Positions 27,833 to 37,175 of a stretch of 64,000 nucleotides of DNA are shown here, piece by piece (within the stretch, counting starts at the first letter, position 1; each line of letters opens with the position of its first letter). Origin of the DNA: DATAES01 sp963802415 (lineage in GTDB: Bacteria; Actinomycetota; Acidimicrobiia; Acidimicrobiales; JACDCH01); NCBI GenBank assembly GCA_963802415.1, contig CAWDIH010000001.1:2976001-3040000 (forward strand). Reading direction: 5' to 3'. The notes beneath the pieces were generated by a model. It was not told the DNA's origin, searched no databases, and was given only the letters and a program-made list of their open reading frames with translations. Made by a program: the position numbers and the translations under genes.

Positions 27833-28213
27833 TCATCCCTCGATCAACTGCCGGTACGCGGCAGCGTCCAGCAACTGGTCCAGTTGCGAGGGGTCGTCTG
27901 CGTCGATCTCGCACAGCCAGCCTTCCCCGTACGGGTCCTCGTTGAGCCGCTGCGGCGCGTCGGCGAGTTCGTTGTTGACCTCCACCACCGTGCCGGCCAC
28001 GGGTGCGTAGATGTCGGAGACCGATTTGGTCGATTCGACCTCACTGAAGCTCTCGCCGAGCGTGACGGTCGTGCCCACTGTGGGCAGCTGGACGTACACG
28101 ATGTCGCCGAGCGCGTCCTGTGCGTAGTCGGTGATCCCGATGCGAACGCGACCGTTCTCGAGTCGGGCCCACTCGTGGTCCTTCGAGTAGCGCAGCTCGT
28201 CGGGCACGTTCAT
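27833..28213 (-). CDS. gcvH: Glycine cleavage system H protein
   Basis: A 126-aa lipoyl carrier protein. K63 in SEVESTKSVSDIYAPVAG is the lipoylation site. The start MNVPDELRYSKDHEW is standard. It shuttles the aminomethyl group between GcvP and GcvT. TATAAC on the minus strand about 9 nt before the ATG could be a -10 element of a leaderless promoter; this is only a pattern match. A hairpin lies at 28233-28253. It heads the gcvH-garA-ftsR-DUF151-merR-gcvT run, all on the minus strand. Confidence 0.95.
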   Translation of the reverse strand: MNVPDELRYSKDHEWARLENGRVRIGITDYAQDALGDIVYVQLPTVGTTVTLGESFSEVESTKSVSDIYAPVAGTVVEVNNELADAPQRLNEDPYGEGWLCEIDADDPSQLDQLLDAAAYRQLIEG

Positions 28214-28232
28214 GTGCGGCACGTTATACCCA

Positions 28233-28253
28233 CCCTCAACCTCATGTTGAGGG
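28233..28253. promoter_or_regulatory. Palindrome upstream of gcvH
   Basis: CCCTCAAC-CTCAT-GTTGAGGG is an 8-bp perfect inverted repeat with a 5-nt loop, between the end of the GDP-mannose gene (28279) and gcvH (28213). It could be the terminator of the former or an operator of the latter. The TATAAC pattern just downstream favours a regulatory role, without proof. Confidence 0.4.
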
Positions 28254-28278
28254 GAAGATAGATCCGGAAAGGCCGGCG

Positions 28279-30769
28279 CTACCGGAGTAGCTGTCGGATC
28301 CTGCGCGCGTACTCCTGGGCCAAGCGGCGGGCGTCGACATCCGATCCCGCCTCGGCCCAGACGTGGGTGAGCGGCTCCTCGGGATCCGGCAACGCGAGCG
28401 CCCAGTCCTCGCCGTGATGCACCTTCACGCCGTCCACGAGCTCCTGTTCGCGATCCTTGGTCATCTCGACCAGCGATCGCATCACCGTGCCCTTGTGCTC
28501 CCACGGCGTGACGACGGACTCGTGGGCGACGTGGACCCGCGGCAGCTCGTGCACCAGCGACGACAACCGGATCTGCTTGCGGGCCATCAGCTCGAGCACC
28601 TTGACCAGGGTGGCGGCGGCGTCGAATGCGGGGAGGAAGCCGGGGAGGATGTAACCGCCGTCGAGGCTGGCGGCGAACCCGACGCCCGATTCGGACGCGG
28701 CGTCCATCAGCGACGACGTGGCCAGCTTCGTGTGCTGCACCTTGACGCCGTGGCGGGCGGCCACCGCATCGGCGTGCCTCGTCGTCGAAACCGGCAGCGC
28801 CACCCGATCCCCGAGCAGGTGGTCGGCGACGAGCTCGAGCAGCACGAGCACCGCCTGGATGTGGGACAGGACGTGGCCTTCGTCGTCGATCAGGGTCAAG
28901 TGCTCGCCATCCGGGTCCATAGCCGCACCCACGTTGGCCCCGGACGCCCGCACCAGCCCTGCCACGTTGGCAGCATGGGCGGCGGGCTCGTACTGGAGGA
29001 CGCCGCTCGTCGACGCGTAGGGGTTGACCGCGAGGACGTCGGCGCCGAGCTTGGCCAGGACGTTCGGCATCACGAAAGACGTCGACCCGTAGCCGTAGTC
29101 GACCACGACCTTGGGCCGGCTCTGGCGGATGAGCTCGACGTCGACCGTCGACTCGAGGGCGACGGAATACTGCTCGAGCGCTCTCGGTGGGAAGCCGATG
29201 TCACCGATTTCGGCTGGGAGGACGCGGCGGAAGTCCTCACGGTTGAACAACCGCTCGATCTTGCGCTGCCCGTCCCCGGACAAGTCCAAGCCGTTGCTGT
29301 CGAAGAAGCGCACGACGACGGATTGCGGGTCGGACTCGACCAACCGGATCGTGAGTCCGGCCACCGCACTCGGCTGGCGGGTCACGAATCGGGTGACCGG
29401 CACCGAGGCCACCTCGAGGTCGAGCACGTTCACGCCACCGGCGTTCAGTCCGGCCATCATCGCCCGTTTGAGCATCCGCGCCGAGCGTGACGAGTCCCGG
29501 GAAGTGACAACCGTCGTCTCCTTCTTCAACGCGGTCGCATGCGCCATCGCCAGCCGCGTGGCCAGCTCGGGCGTGACGTCGACATTGGCGAGACCGGCGA
29601 CACCGTCGCGGCCGAACAGGGACCGAGCGCCGCCGCGACTCCCACACGATCGACGAGTTCACGACGGCGGCGGTTTCGACGGTCTTGAACGGGTACACCT
29701 TCACGCCCGCGCCGAGCACGGCGTTGTCGCCGACGAAGCACTCGTCGCCGAGCACGACGCCTTCCTCGCACCGCACCCCGCTCCGCAGGTCACAGGCGCG
29801 CCCGACGACCGTGCCCCGCAGGCGCACGCTCGGCCCGAGGTAGGCGTTGTCGTGGACGACCACTCGCTCGAGATCCGCTCCCTCGCGGACACGTACGTTG
29901 TCCCCGAGCACCGTGTACTCACCGATGCGGGCATCCCGCTCGACCCGGCAGTTCTCCCCGATGACAGCAGGTCCTTCCACGACCGCTTCGGGGTGGATCT
30001 CCGCACCCTCGCCGAGCCACACGCCGTGCTCCAGGCGGAAGCCGGGGATTTCGAGCTCGACCTTGCCGTCGAGCGCATCCTTGTGGACGCGCACGTACGC
30101 GTCGAGCGTGCCGACGTCTTCCCAGTAGCCCTCGCCCACGGCGCCGAACAGGGGAACGTTGTTGGCCAGGAGCTTCGGGAAGACCTCGCTCGAGAAGTCG
30201 ACGGCCTCTCCCGCCGGGATGTAGTCGAAGATCTCGGGCTCGAGCACGAAGATCCCGGTGTTGATCGTGTCGCTGAACACCTGACCCCATGTGGGCTTTT
30301 CGAGGAACCGCTCGATCGAGCCGTCCTCACGGGTGATGACGATGCCGAACTCGAGGGGGTTGTCGACGGCGACGAGCCCGATCGTGGCGAGCGCGCCGCG
30401 GGACTCGTGGAAGGAGACGATCTTCGACAGGTCGATGTCGGTCAGGACGTCACCCGAGATGACGAGGAACCGCTCGGCGAGCTCGTCCTTTGCGTTGCGG
30501 ACCGATCCTGCGGTGCCGAGCGGCTGCTCCTCGGTGGCGTAGACCATGCGCACGCCGTACTCGGAGCCGTCACCGAAGTAGGTGCGGATGGCGTTGGGCA
30601 TGAACGCGAGGGTCACGACGATGTCGTCGAAGCCGTGCCGCTTCAACAACCCGATGATGTGCTCCATCATCGGCAGGTTCGCCAGCGGCATCATCGGCTT
30701 GGGCTGGTTGGACGTCAGCGGGCGCAACCGGCTGCCTTCGCCTCCGGCCATGATCACCGCTTTCATCAA
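28279..30769 (-). CDS. Fused mannose-1-phosphate guanylyltransferase/phosphomannomutase, one frameshift
   Basis: About 830 aa. The N-terminal nucleotidyltransferase domain starts MMKAVIMAGGEGSRLRPLTS with QPKPMMPLANLPMMEHIIGL and continues into a left-handed beta-helix (residues about 240-380, VVHDNAYLGPSVRL, VLGDECFVGDNAVLGAG). After a one-base insertion near 29630 comes SLFGRDGVAGLANVDVTPEL and a phosphohexomutase domain. The usual phospho-Ser loop reads VVTSRDSSRSARMLKRAMMA, so the Ser-containing motif is changed from the TASHNP form. The fusion supplies GDP-mannose for glycans or is a regulator-like variant. The break lies in a GC run and is probably an error. Confidence 0.8.
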
Positions 30770-30776
30770 GTCGACG

Positions 30777-31385
30777 CTACCCCCACGTCGGGGCGCGAGC
30801 CGCCCTGCCGGCGCGCAGGGCTTCCCGTGCGAGCGGGATGTACAGCAGCACCGCGTACCAGCTCAGAACGAGCCCGGGTATCCCTGCGACCCAGGCCAGG
30901 AAGCCGCACAGTCCGGCATAGCTCACCGTGGAATGCGAGCCCAGGAACAACGGGAAGGCGAACATCAGACCGAACGTGCCCGCCTTTCCGTGCCACGTGA
31001 CGTCGATTCGGCGGGCGCCCATGGCGGCCAGGACGAGCGTGGCCGCGGCCACGAGGATCTCACGTAGCAGCGCCGCCCACGCGAACCACGCCGGCACCGA
31101 TCCGTCGATGAGGATGGCGCCGATCCCCACGAAGAACAGCAGCCGGTCGGCGACCGGGTCCAGAATCTTGCCGATCTCAGAGGTCTGGTTGAAGTGGCGG
31201 GCGATGTAACCGTCGAGGAAGTCGGTCGCGCCGAGCAGGCCGAGGAGCCACGCTGCTGCAGCCCGGTTCTCTCGATCGAACAGCAGCCACAGGAAAACGG
31301 GCAGGCACAGCAACCGGATCAGGGTGATCACGTTCGGAACCGTGACGATCCGGTTGGTCACGGGCGCGCCCCCGTCCTGGATCAC
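30777..31385 (-). CDS. CDP-alcohol phosphatidyltransferase (PgsA-like)
   Basis: About 200-aa integral membrane protein with five or six hydrophobic helices. It carries the CDP-alcohol phosphotransferase signature D-G-x2-A-R-x8-G-x3-D-x3-D in DFLDGYIARHFNQTSEIG and KILDPVADR. It joins a CDP-diacylglycerol to an alcohol acceptor such as glycerol-3-phosphate. The acceptor cannot be read from sequence. The real start may be VTNRIVTVPNVITLIRLL, since family members begin TxPNxIT. It ends 7 bp from the GDP-mannose gene start. Confidence 0.85.
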   Translation of the reverse strand: MIQDGGAPVTNRIVTVPNVITLIRLLCLPVFLWLLFDRENRAAAAWLLGLLGATDFLDGYIARHFNQTSEIGKILDPVADRLLFFVGIGAILIDGSVPAWFAWAALLREILVAAATLVLAAMGARRIDVTWHGKAGTFGLMFAFPLFLGSHSTVSYAGLCGFLAWVAGIPGLVLSWYAVLLYIPLAREALRAGRAARAPTWG

Positions 31386-31411
31386 GGACGAAAGCCTACG
31401 ATCCGGCTCTT

Positions 31412-31809
31412 ATGCCGACGATCTTCACCCGCATCATCGAAGGCGAGCTCCCCGGCCGGTTCGTCCACCGCGACGAGACGTGCGTCGCGTTCTTGTCGAT
31501 CGCGCCCATTCGGCCAGGGCACACGTTGGTGGTGCCGGTCCAGGAAGTGGATCACTGGGTCGACCTCGATCCCGCTTCTCTCGCGCATCTCATGCAGGTG
31601 GCCCAGCGCATCGGTCGCGCGCAGATGGAGGCATTTTCCCCCGCCACGTCGGCCTGATCATCGCCGGGATGGAGGTGCCCCACGCGCACATCCACCTCGT
31701 CCCGATCAACCGCGAAGCCGACCTCCACTTCGAGAACGCTGACCAGAACGCTCGGCCCGAGGACCTCGATGCGGCCGCGGACAAACTCCGCGAGGCACTC
31801 AACCGCTGA
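31412..31809 (+). CDS. HIT-family hydrolase, one frameshift
   Basis: Histidine-triad nucleotide hydrolase of about 132 aa. MPTIFTRIIEGELPGRFVHR and PIRPGHTLVVPVQEVDHWVD are in the first frame. A slip in the TTTTCCCCC run near 31633-31641 moves to PRHVGLIIAG, and the HIT motif is H-A-H-I-H-L-V-P. It hydrolyses the phosphoramidate or ester bond of AMP-linked compounds. A homopolymer error is likely. It is divergent from the phosphatidyltransferase gene and overlaps the 3' end of the DUF2079 gene by 11 bp. Confidence 0.85.
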
Positions 31810-33281
31810 AGTGCGCGTAGACGCGCACGCCGTGCTCGTCCGACACGAGCACGAACTGTCGGGTCGCCATGCCCGCGCCGAAGTGGTGCCAGTCGGCCTC
31901 GGTCCATTGCACTTCGGCTTCGTCGAGGATCACGCGAGTGACCCGCTGGCTTGCCGTCGCCGCATCAGGCTCATTCCCCAGCAAATAGACGGCGCGTCGT
32001 TCGGCGACGAGCGGGAGCACGTTCGGCGACGCCCGTACCGGCGCGGTGTCGCCGACCCTCTCGACCGCGTCGTGCCGCGCCTCGTCGGAAGCGTCCTCCC
32101 TCCCCCACTTCCACGGCCGTTCGTACGGGGAGTTGACCGCATCGATGCAGAAGAAGCCGATGGCAGCGACAGACAACGCGATGAGCACGCGCCGGTCGAC
32201 GAGGACCTTGTCGATCGACGGGCGACCCATGCGATTGAGGGCGAAAGCCGCCGCCACGAAGGCAAACACGGTGAGCGGCAGTCCGAACTCGCCGGCGCCC
32301 TTGCCCGTGACGTCGACATCCGCGATCAGGAACAGCGCGGTCAGACCCATTGCTGGGATGAGATACCGCGGCGCCAACACCGGCAGGAACAGCAACGGGG
32401 CGAGGAGCCCGATGATGAGGCGCACGTTGTCCTCGTCGAGCAAGTCGCCGATCACGCGGTGCGGGTGGATGAGCATGCCGCCTGTGATCGAGAACGCGTT
32501 GGAGCCGTAGGCCCGGAACGCGCCCGGGTGCGATGAAGCCCGTGCTGCCGAACCGTGGTTCGAGCACGACGACGGCGACGATCGCCCAGGCCAGACCGAA
32601 GACGATGATGAGCATCCCCGGCAGACGGTTGCCGAGGATGAAGACCAGCAGGCCGATGCCGGCGATCACGAGCCCGAGCTCCGCGCTCCAGATCAACGTG
32701 GCCAGGCTCCACAGGAAGAAGTACCCCCACTGCTTGCGGAGCGCGGTGTACGTCGCGGCCAGCACGGGCGCGACCGCGACGGCCGACGGGTGGAACTCCG
32801 CGAGGTTGAGGTTGTTGATCGTCGGCGACACCCCGTAGGCCACGATCAGCGCGAGCGCCGCGCCTGCCCGCAGGTCAGCGACCCGGCGGGCGATGCGCCA
32901 GAGCGGGACGACTCCAAAGGCCAGCCCTGCCGCCTGCAGCGCGAGCAGCGTCGGGATCGTCGGCAGCACCCGCGTGAGCCATCCGATCGGATAGATGCCG
33001 ATGGGAAGGTGCTGCGCGAGCAGGTTCGAGCCGGTGACGGTGAGGTCGGGTGCGTGGCCGTGCGCGATGAGCCACGCACCCTGGGCTGCCGCCGCCAGAT
33101 CGGTGCCGACGTCGAGGCTGCGGACCCGCGCCTCCGCGAGCGTGAAGTACACGAAGAACAGGACGGTGCCGGCGATCCACGGGAACCACCGGTCGGTCCA
33201 CTCGCTCTCGAGTCGCGCTCCCCATCGCAGCCACTGGCTCTCGACACGACGGGTCCAGTGCGGCCGTGGCCGTGTGCTCAA
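31799..33281 (-). CDS. DUF2079 polytopic membrane protein, one frameshift
   Basis: About 490-aa membrane protein with 10 or more hydrophobic helices. The N-terminal part (WFPWIAGTVLFFVYFTLAEA, LDVGTDLAAAAQGAWL, LLAQHLPIGIYPIGW) breaks near 32523 at CCCGGGCGCG. It resumes as AFRAYGSNAFSITGGML and ends with a soluble tail (VRVYAHFSG). DUF2079 proteins resemble GT-C glycosyltransferase-like membrane enzymes of unknown substrate. TTG 33281, overlapping the SRAP stop (TTGA), is the only good start candidate. Confidence 0.7.
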
Positions 33282-34009
33282 TGCTTGTGGTCCGCGCCGT
33301 CCGGATCGATGGGGTCGGCCAGCTCGGCTCCCTTCGAGCGCGCGTTGTTCACCGCGGTGCTCACGGGGTGCATGGAGATGAGCGATGCCGGCGCCGGCAC
33401 CAGCAGCTTGCCGAGGGTCTCGAGGTCGTCGTTGTCGGGGTCGAGCCACTCCGCCCAGGCACTCGGAGGCAGCATCACCGGCATCCGGTCGTGGATCTCC
33501 GCCATCTTCTCGTTGGGCTCGCCGGTGATGATCGTGCAACTGCGGAGGAGCTCGCCCTGGTCCTCGGGCGCCACTTCACCTTCTGCCTTCTTCGGCCGCC
33601 ACACCTCCCAGAGCCCGGCGAAGGCCAGCGGTTCGGCGTCGGCGCGTTGGATGTAATAGGGCTGCTTGGCCTTCTGGCCCGGAACCTTCTTCCACTCGTA
33701 GAAGCCGTCGGCAGGGATGATGCAGCGGCGCTTCTTGAAGGCGTGCTTGTACGCGTTCTTGTCGGCAACGCTCTCGGCCCTGGCGTTGATCATCTTGTTG
33801 CCGGTCTTGGCGTCCTTGGCCCAGAACGGGATCAGCCCCCAATGGAACGTGTCGAGTCGCCGGATGCCGCCGCTCTCCACGACGACGTAGACGTCGCTGC
33901 TCGGCGCGACGTTGTAGCTCGGCTCGAGGGCCGTCTCTGCGACCTGCTCGACGTCGAAGTATTTCGCCAGCTCGTCCGGTGGCGAGGACGACACGAACCG
34001 TCCGCACAT
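33278..34009 (-). CDS. SOS response-associated peptidase (SRAP/HMCES, YedK-like)
   Basis: A 243-aa SRAP protein, which crosslinks to abasic sites in single-stranded DNA. Cys2 becomes the N-terminal nucleophile after Met removal (MCGRFVSSS). The other active-site residues are N75 and R77 (MINARAES), E105 (GFYEWKK) and H173 (EIHDRMPVML). The start at 34009 is required because catalytic Cys must follow Met. A longer frame to 34075 only reads through the palindromic repeat. It is translationally coupled to the DUF2079 gene. Confidence 0.92.
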   Translation of the reverse strand: MCGRFVSSSPPDELAKYFDVEQVAETALEPSYNVAPSSDVYVVVESGGIRRLDTFHWGLIPFWAKDAKTGNKMINARAESVADKNAYKHAFKKRRCIIPADGFYEWKKVPGQKAKQPYYIQRADAEPLAFAGLWEVWRPKKAEGEVAPEDQGELLRSCTIITGEPNEKMAEIHDRMPVMLPPSAWAEWLDPDNDDLETLGKLLVPAPASLISMHPVSTAVNNARSKGAELADPIDPDGADHKH

Positions 34010-34037
34010 CGGGCCGACGCTACCGCTCCCCTGCGAA

Positions 34038-34084
34038 CTCCGGGGAGAAACGGGCGCCATGACACCCGTTGCCATCCAACATTG
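34038..34084. repeat. Dispersed palindromic repeat, copy 3
   Basis: Same element as 131-178, same orientation. CTCCGGGGAG, then AAACGGGCGCC...GACACCCGTTG as a degraded stem, then CCATCCAACATT. It lies upstream of the SRAP start and just past the 3' end of the ABC permease gene (34088), in a tandem rather than convergent setting. Confidence 0.8.
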
Positions 34085-34087
34085 CGG

Positions 34088-34972
34088 TCAGGCGAGTACG
34101 CGCCGTTTGAACCCTCGGATCCCGAGGGCGAGGAAGACGGCGCAGAACAGCAGGAGCATCGGGTACACGATGTACAGGTGCATGTGCGGCGCGTTCGTGA
34201 CGGCAGCCCGTAGCCCCTCGTTGACGTAGATCAAGGGGTTGAGCAGGACGAGGGCCTGCAACCACGGAAACGCGCCGATCTTGACCGGCGAGAGCTTGGT
34301 CCACTGGTAGTAGGTCCCGCCGAGGAACGTGATCGGCAGCACCACGAACCCGAACATCAGCCCGAGGTTGCGAGGCTCGAACTTCGTGCCGAGGAACAGG
34401 CCGAGCGATGCGAATGCGATGCACGCGGGCGGCAGGACCGTCAGCAGGATCAGCCAGTGGACGGTCAGATGCGCCTCGACCCCCTTCGCGTGCACGACCG
34501 AAGCGATCGGGAACACGATCGCAGCAGCGAGCACGCCCTGCGCGGCTCCCGCCACCACCTTCGCCGCGGCCACGAGCCACACGGGGCACGGCGCCTGCAC
34601 CCGGTCCTCGATCTCTCGCGTGTACCCGAACTCTTGCGACAGGGTCATCGCCACGGCCTGGATGCCCTGGAACATGATCGAGATGCCGACGACACCGGGT
34701 ACGAGGACCGTGGCGAAGGCCGACTCGCCGATCCGTCCGCCGCCGCTGCCGACCCCTTGACCGATGGTCGGGAACACGTAGAGGAACACGAACACGAGCA
34801 GGAAGGGCTGCACGAGCGTGCGGGTGACGAACTCGCCGATGTTCTTGCGCAGCACCGTCAGGTCTCGCTGCAACAAGGCGACGAAGGCGGATCGGCTGGC
34901 CTGCAGGACGGGCCGGACCTCCGCCGTGATGTGTCGTTCGAGGACAGGCTGGTTCGTGGTGACGGTCGCCAT
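34088..34972 (-). CDS. ABC-2 type transporter permease
   Basis: A 294-aa permease with about six hydrophobic helices (TLVQPFLLVFVFLYVFPTIG, VLVPGVVGISIMFQGIQAVA, LILLTVLPPACIAFASLGLF, LLLFCAVFLALGIRGF). The DrrB/ABC-2 type signature is EIEDRVQAPCPVWLVAAAKV. The start ATG 34972 overlaps the stop of the ATPase by one base (TGATG), a coupled pair. It exports a lipid or drug-like substrate that cannot be inferred. Confidence 0.88.
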   Translation of the reverse strand: MATVTTNQPVLERHITAEVRPVLQASRSAFVALLQRDLTVLRKNIGEFVTRTLVQPFLLVFVFLYVFPTIGQGVGSGGGRIGESAFATVLVPGVVGISIMFQGIQAVAMTLSQEFGYTREIEDRVQAPCPVWLVAAAKVVAGAAQGVLAAAIVFPIASVVHAKGVEAHLTVHWLILLTVLPPACIAFASLGLFLGTKFEPRNLGLMFGFVVLPITFLGGTYYQWTKLSPVKIGAFPWLQALVLLNPLIYVNEGLRAAVTNAPHMHLYIVYPMLLLFCAVFLALGIRGFKRRVLA

Positions 34973-35958
34973 CAGTCGCGCAACTCCTTGCCCGTGAGGT
35001 TGATGAACACCGTCTCGAGTGTCGGCTCGGTGACCGACAGGTCGGCGATCTCGAAGCCGCCACTCTCCGCCGCGTTGATCACGCGAGGTAGCAGCCGCGG
35101 GCCACTGCGCACGTGCGCCTCCACGCCCCCTTCGACGGGACGCAGCCGCGTGACGCCTTCGAGCTCGCGCTCGAGCACGCGCCCGAGTTGCTCGAGGCTG
35201 CCGTCCGTCTTCACTGTCACGATCGTGTCTGCGCCGACGCTCTGCTTCAGCGCTTTCGGCGTGTCGAGGGCAAGGATGCAACCGTGGTCCATGATCGCGA
35301 CGCGGTCGCAGAGCTGGTCGGCCTCCTCCATGTAGTGCGTCGTGAGGAGGATCGTCTGCCCTTCGCCATTGAGCTCCGTGAGGATGTCCCAGAGCGCGAG
35401 ACGGCTCTGCGGATCGAGTCCCGCGGTCGGCTCGTCCATGAACAGCACCGCGGGGCGGTGGAAGATCGACCGCGCCACCATGAGCCGTTGGGCCATCCCG
35501 CCGGACAGCGCGTACACGGATGCCTTCGCCCACTTGGTGAGATGGAACTTCTCGAGCATCTCGTCCGCGGCGGCACGGCTGGCGCGACTCGACATGCCGA
35601 ACAAGCGACCGTGGTAGTAGAGGTTCTCCCACACGTCGAGCTGCCGGTCGAGCGTGTTGGTCTGCGACACGACTCCGAGCAACTGCTTTGCGACCGCGGG
35701 ATGGGCGATCACGTCGACGCCGCCGACGAAGGCTTGCCCTGACGTCGGGATCACACGGGTCGTCAACATGCCGGCCGTGGTGGTCTTGCCGGCTCCGTTG
35801 GGACCGAGGAGACCGAAGATCTCGCCGGTGTGGACCGTGAGGTTGAGCGCGTCGACCGCTCGAAAGTCGGTGCCGGGATAGATCTTCGTGAGGTCGATCG
35901 TGTTGATGACGGCGTCGATCGCCGTGAGGTCGATCGTCTCCGCTTGCGTGGCCGTCAC
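34972..35958 (-). CDS. ABC transporter ATP-binding protein (DrrA-like)
   Basis: A 328-aa ATPase of the daunorubicin-resistance type. Walker A is GLLGPNGAGKTTT, signature ALSGGMAQRLMVARS, Walker B VLFMDEPTAGLD, switch TTHYMEEADQLCD. The long C-terminal extension (VTRLRPVEGG, VTEPTLETVFINLTGKELRD) is typical of the DrrA group. GTG 35958 (VTATQAETIDLTAIDAVINT) is the likeliest start. It forms a complete exporter with the adjoining permease. Confidence 0.9.
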   Translation of the reverse strand: MTATQAETIDLTAIDAVINTIDLTKIYPGTDFRAVDALNLTVHTGEIFGLLGPNGAGKTTTAGMLTTRVIPTSGQAFVGGVDVIAHPAVAKQLLGVVSQTNTLDRQLDVWENLYYHGRLFGMSSRASRAAADEMLEKFHLTKWAKASVYALSGGMAQRLMVARSIFHRPAVLFMDEPTAGLDPQSRLALWDILTELNGEGQTILLTTHYMEEADQLCDRVAIMDHGCILALDTPKALKQSVGADTIVTVKTDGSLEQLGRVLERELEGVTRLRPVEGGVEAHVRSGPRLLPRVINAAESGGFEIADLSVTEPTLETVFINLTGKELRD

Positions 35959-36021
35959 CGATGTGGAGGGTAGCGGGGCGGCGCGACAGACTGCGGCCCG
36001 GTCGCGTCCATCGGGGGGAGC

Positions 36022-37164
36022 ATGAGCGAACCGAACACGCCGGTTCAGACCGAGTTGCAGCGATCGAGTCGCGAGCCGGCGATCCTGCAACGCCAGCTCG
36101 AGAGATGGCTGGCCGGCCGCCTACCGGGCCATGCGTCTCCGGCCATCACGGCGCTCTCCCCCACGTCCGCGACGGGCCTGTCGAGCGACACTGTCCTCTT
36201 CACCGCCGAGTGGAACGAGGACGACGGCCGACCGTCGCGCGATCTGGTGGCGCGCATCGCACCGGACGCCGGTGACGTCCCGGTGTTTCCTTCGTACGAC
36301 CTCGAGCGGCAGTTCCGCGTCATCGACGACGTCGGGCACTCGTCTCCCGTGCCCGTGCCCGAGCTGTACTGGTCGGAGCCCGACGCACGGCACGTCGGCG
36401 CGCCCTTCTTCGTGATGGGTCGGGTGGAGGGCGTCGTCCCGCCCGACCTGATGCCATACACGTTCGGCGACAACTGGTTGCACGACGCGACCCCGGAAGA
36501 ACGGGCGCGGTTGCAGTCGGCGTCGGTCCGTGTCCTGACCGAGCTGCACGGCATCGCGCAGCCGACCGAGCGGTTCGCCTACCTCTCGTTCAGCGGCCAT
36601 GCCGGCTCCCCGCTGATCAGCCACGTGGCCCACACCCGCGCCTGGTACGACTGGGTGGCCGAGGAGTCGGGGCCGTCCTCGGTGATCGAGCGCGCATTCG
36701 GCTGGCTCGACGACCACTGGCCGCGCGCGGACAGCGACGCAGTCGTGAGCTGGGGCGATTCACGGATCGGCAACGTCCTCTACCGCGACTTCGAACCCGT
36801 GGCGGTCCTCGACTGGGAGATGGCGGGCCTCGGTCCTCGCGAGCTCGACCTCGTATGGCTCGTGTACAGCCATCGGGTGTTCCAGGACATCGCTGGATCG
36901 ATGGCACTACCCGGGCTGCCCGACTTCATGCGGGCCGACGACGCGTTCACCGAGTACGAACGGCGGAGTGGTCACACACCACGCGACCTCGAGTTCTTCG
37001 GCACCTACGCCGCCTTGCAATGGGCGATCGTGTTCGTGCGCACGGCTCGCCGCTCGGTGCATTTCGGCGAGCGGGAGATGCCCGACGAGCTCGACGACGT
37101 CATCGTCAACCGCGACGGCCTCGAAGCCATGCTCGCCGGTACCTACTGGAGCCAGGAGACTTAG
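36022..37164 (+). CDS. Aminoglycoside phosphotransferase-fold (APH) family protein
   Basis: A 380-aa kinase-like protein. The catalytic Brenner motif appears as SWGDSRIGNVLY (W replaces H of the usual HGD), followed by VLDWEMAGLGPRELDLVW with the metal-binding D. The N-terminal lobe has FTAEW...LVARIAP for ATP Lys. Such proteins are common in actinobacterial lipid and steroid regions and rarely act on antibiotics. A purine-rich GGGGGGAG lies 5 bp before ATG. It pairs with the CrtC/AttH-like gene 11 bp downstream. Confidence 0.8.
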   Translation: MSEPNTPVQTELQRSSREPAILQRQLERWLAGRLPGHASPAITALSPTSATGLSSDTVLFTAEWNEDDGRPSRDLVARIAPDAGDVPVFPSYDLERQFRVIDDVGHSSPVPVPELYWSEPDARHVGAPFFVMGRVEGVVPPDLMPYTFGDNWLHDATPEERARLQSASVRVLTELHGIAQPTERFAYLSFSGHAGSPLISHVAHTRAWYDWVAEESGPSSVIERAFGWLDDHWPRADSDAVVSWGDSRIGNVLYRDFEPVAVLDWEMAGLGPRELDLVWLVYSHRVFQDIAGSMALPGLPDFMRADDAFTEYERRSGHTPRDLEFFGTYAALQWAIVFVRTARRSVHFGEREMPDELDDVIVNRDGLEAMLAGTYWSQET

Positions 37165-37175
37165 GAGATCACGGC

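Noticed and set aside
34010..34075. N-terminal extension of the SRAP protein (METG...APVSPRSS-like)
   Set aside because: It is translation of the palindromic repeat, and the catalytic Cys must follow the initiator Met at 34009.
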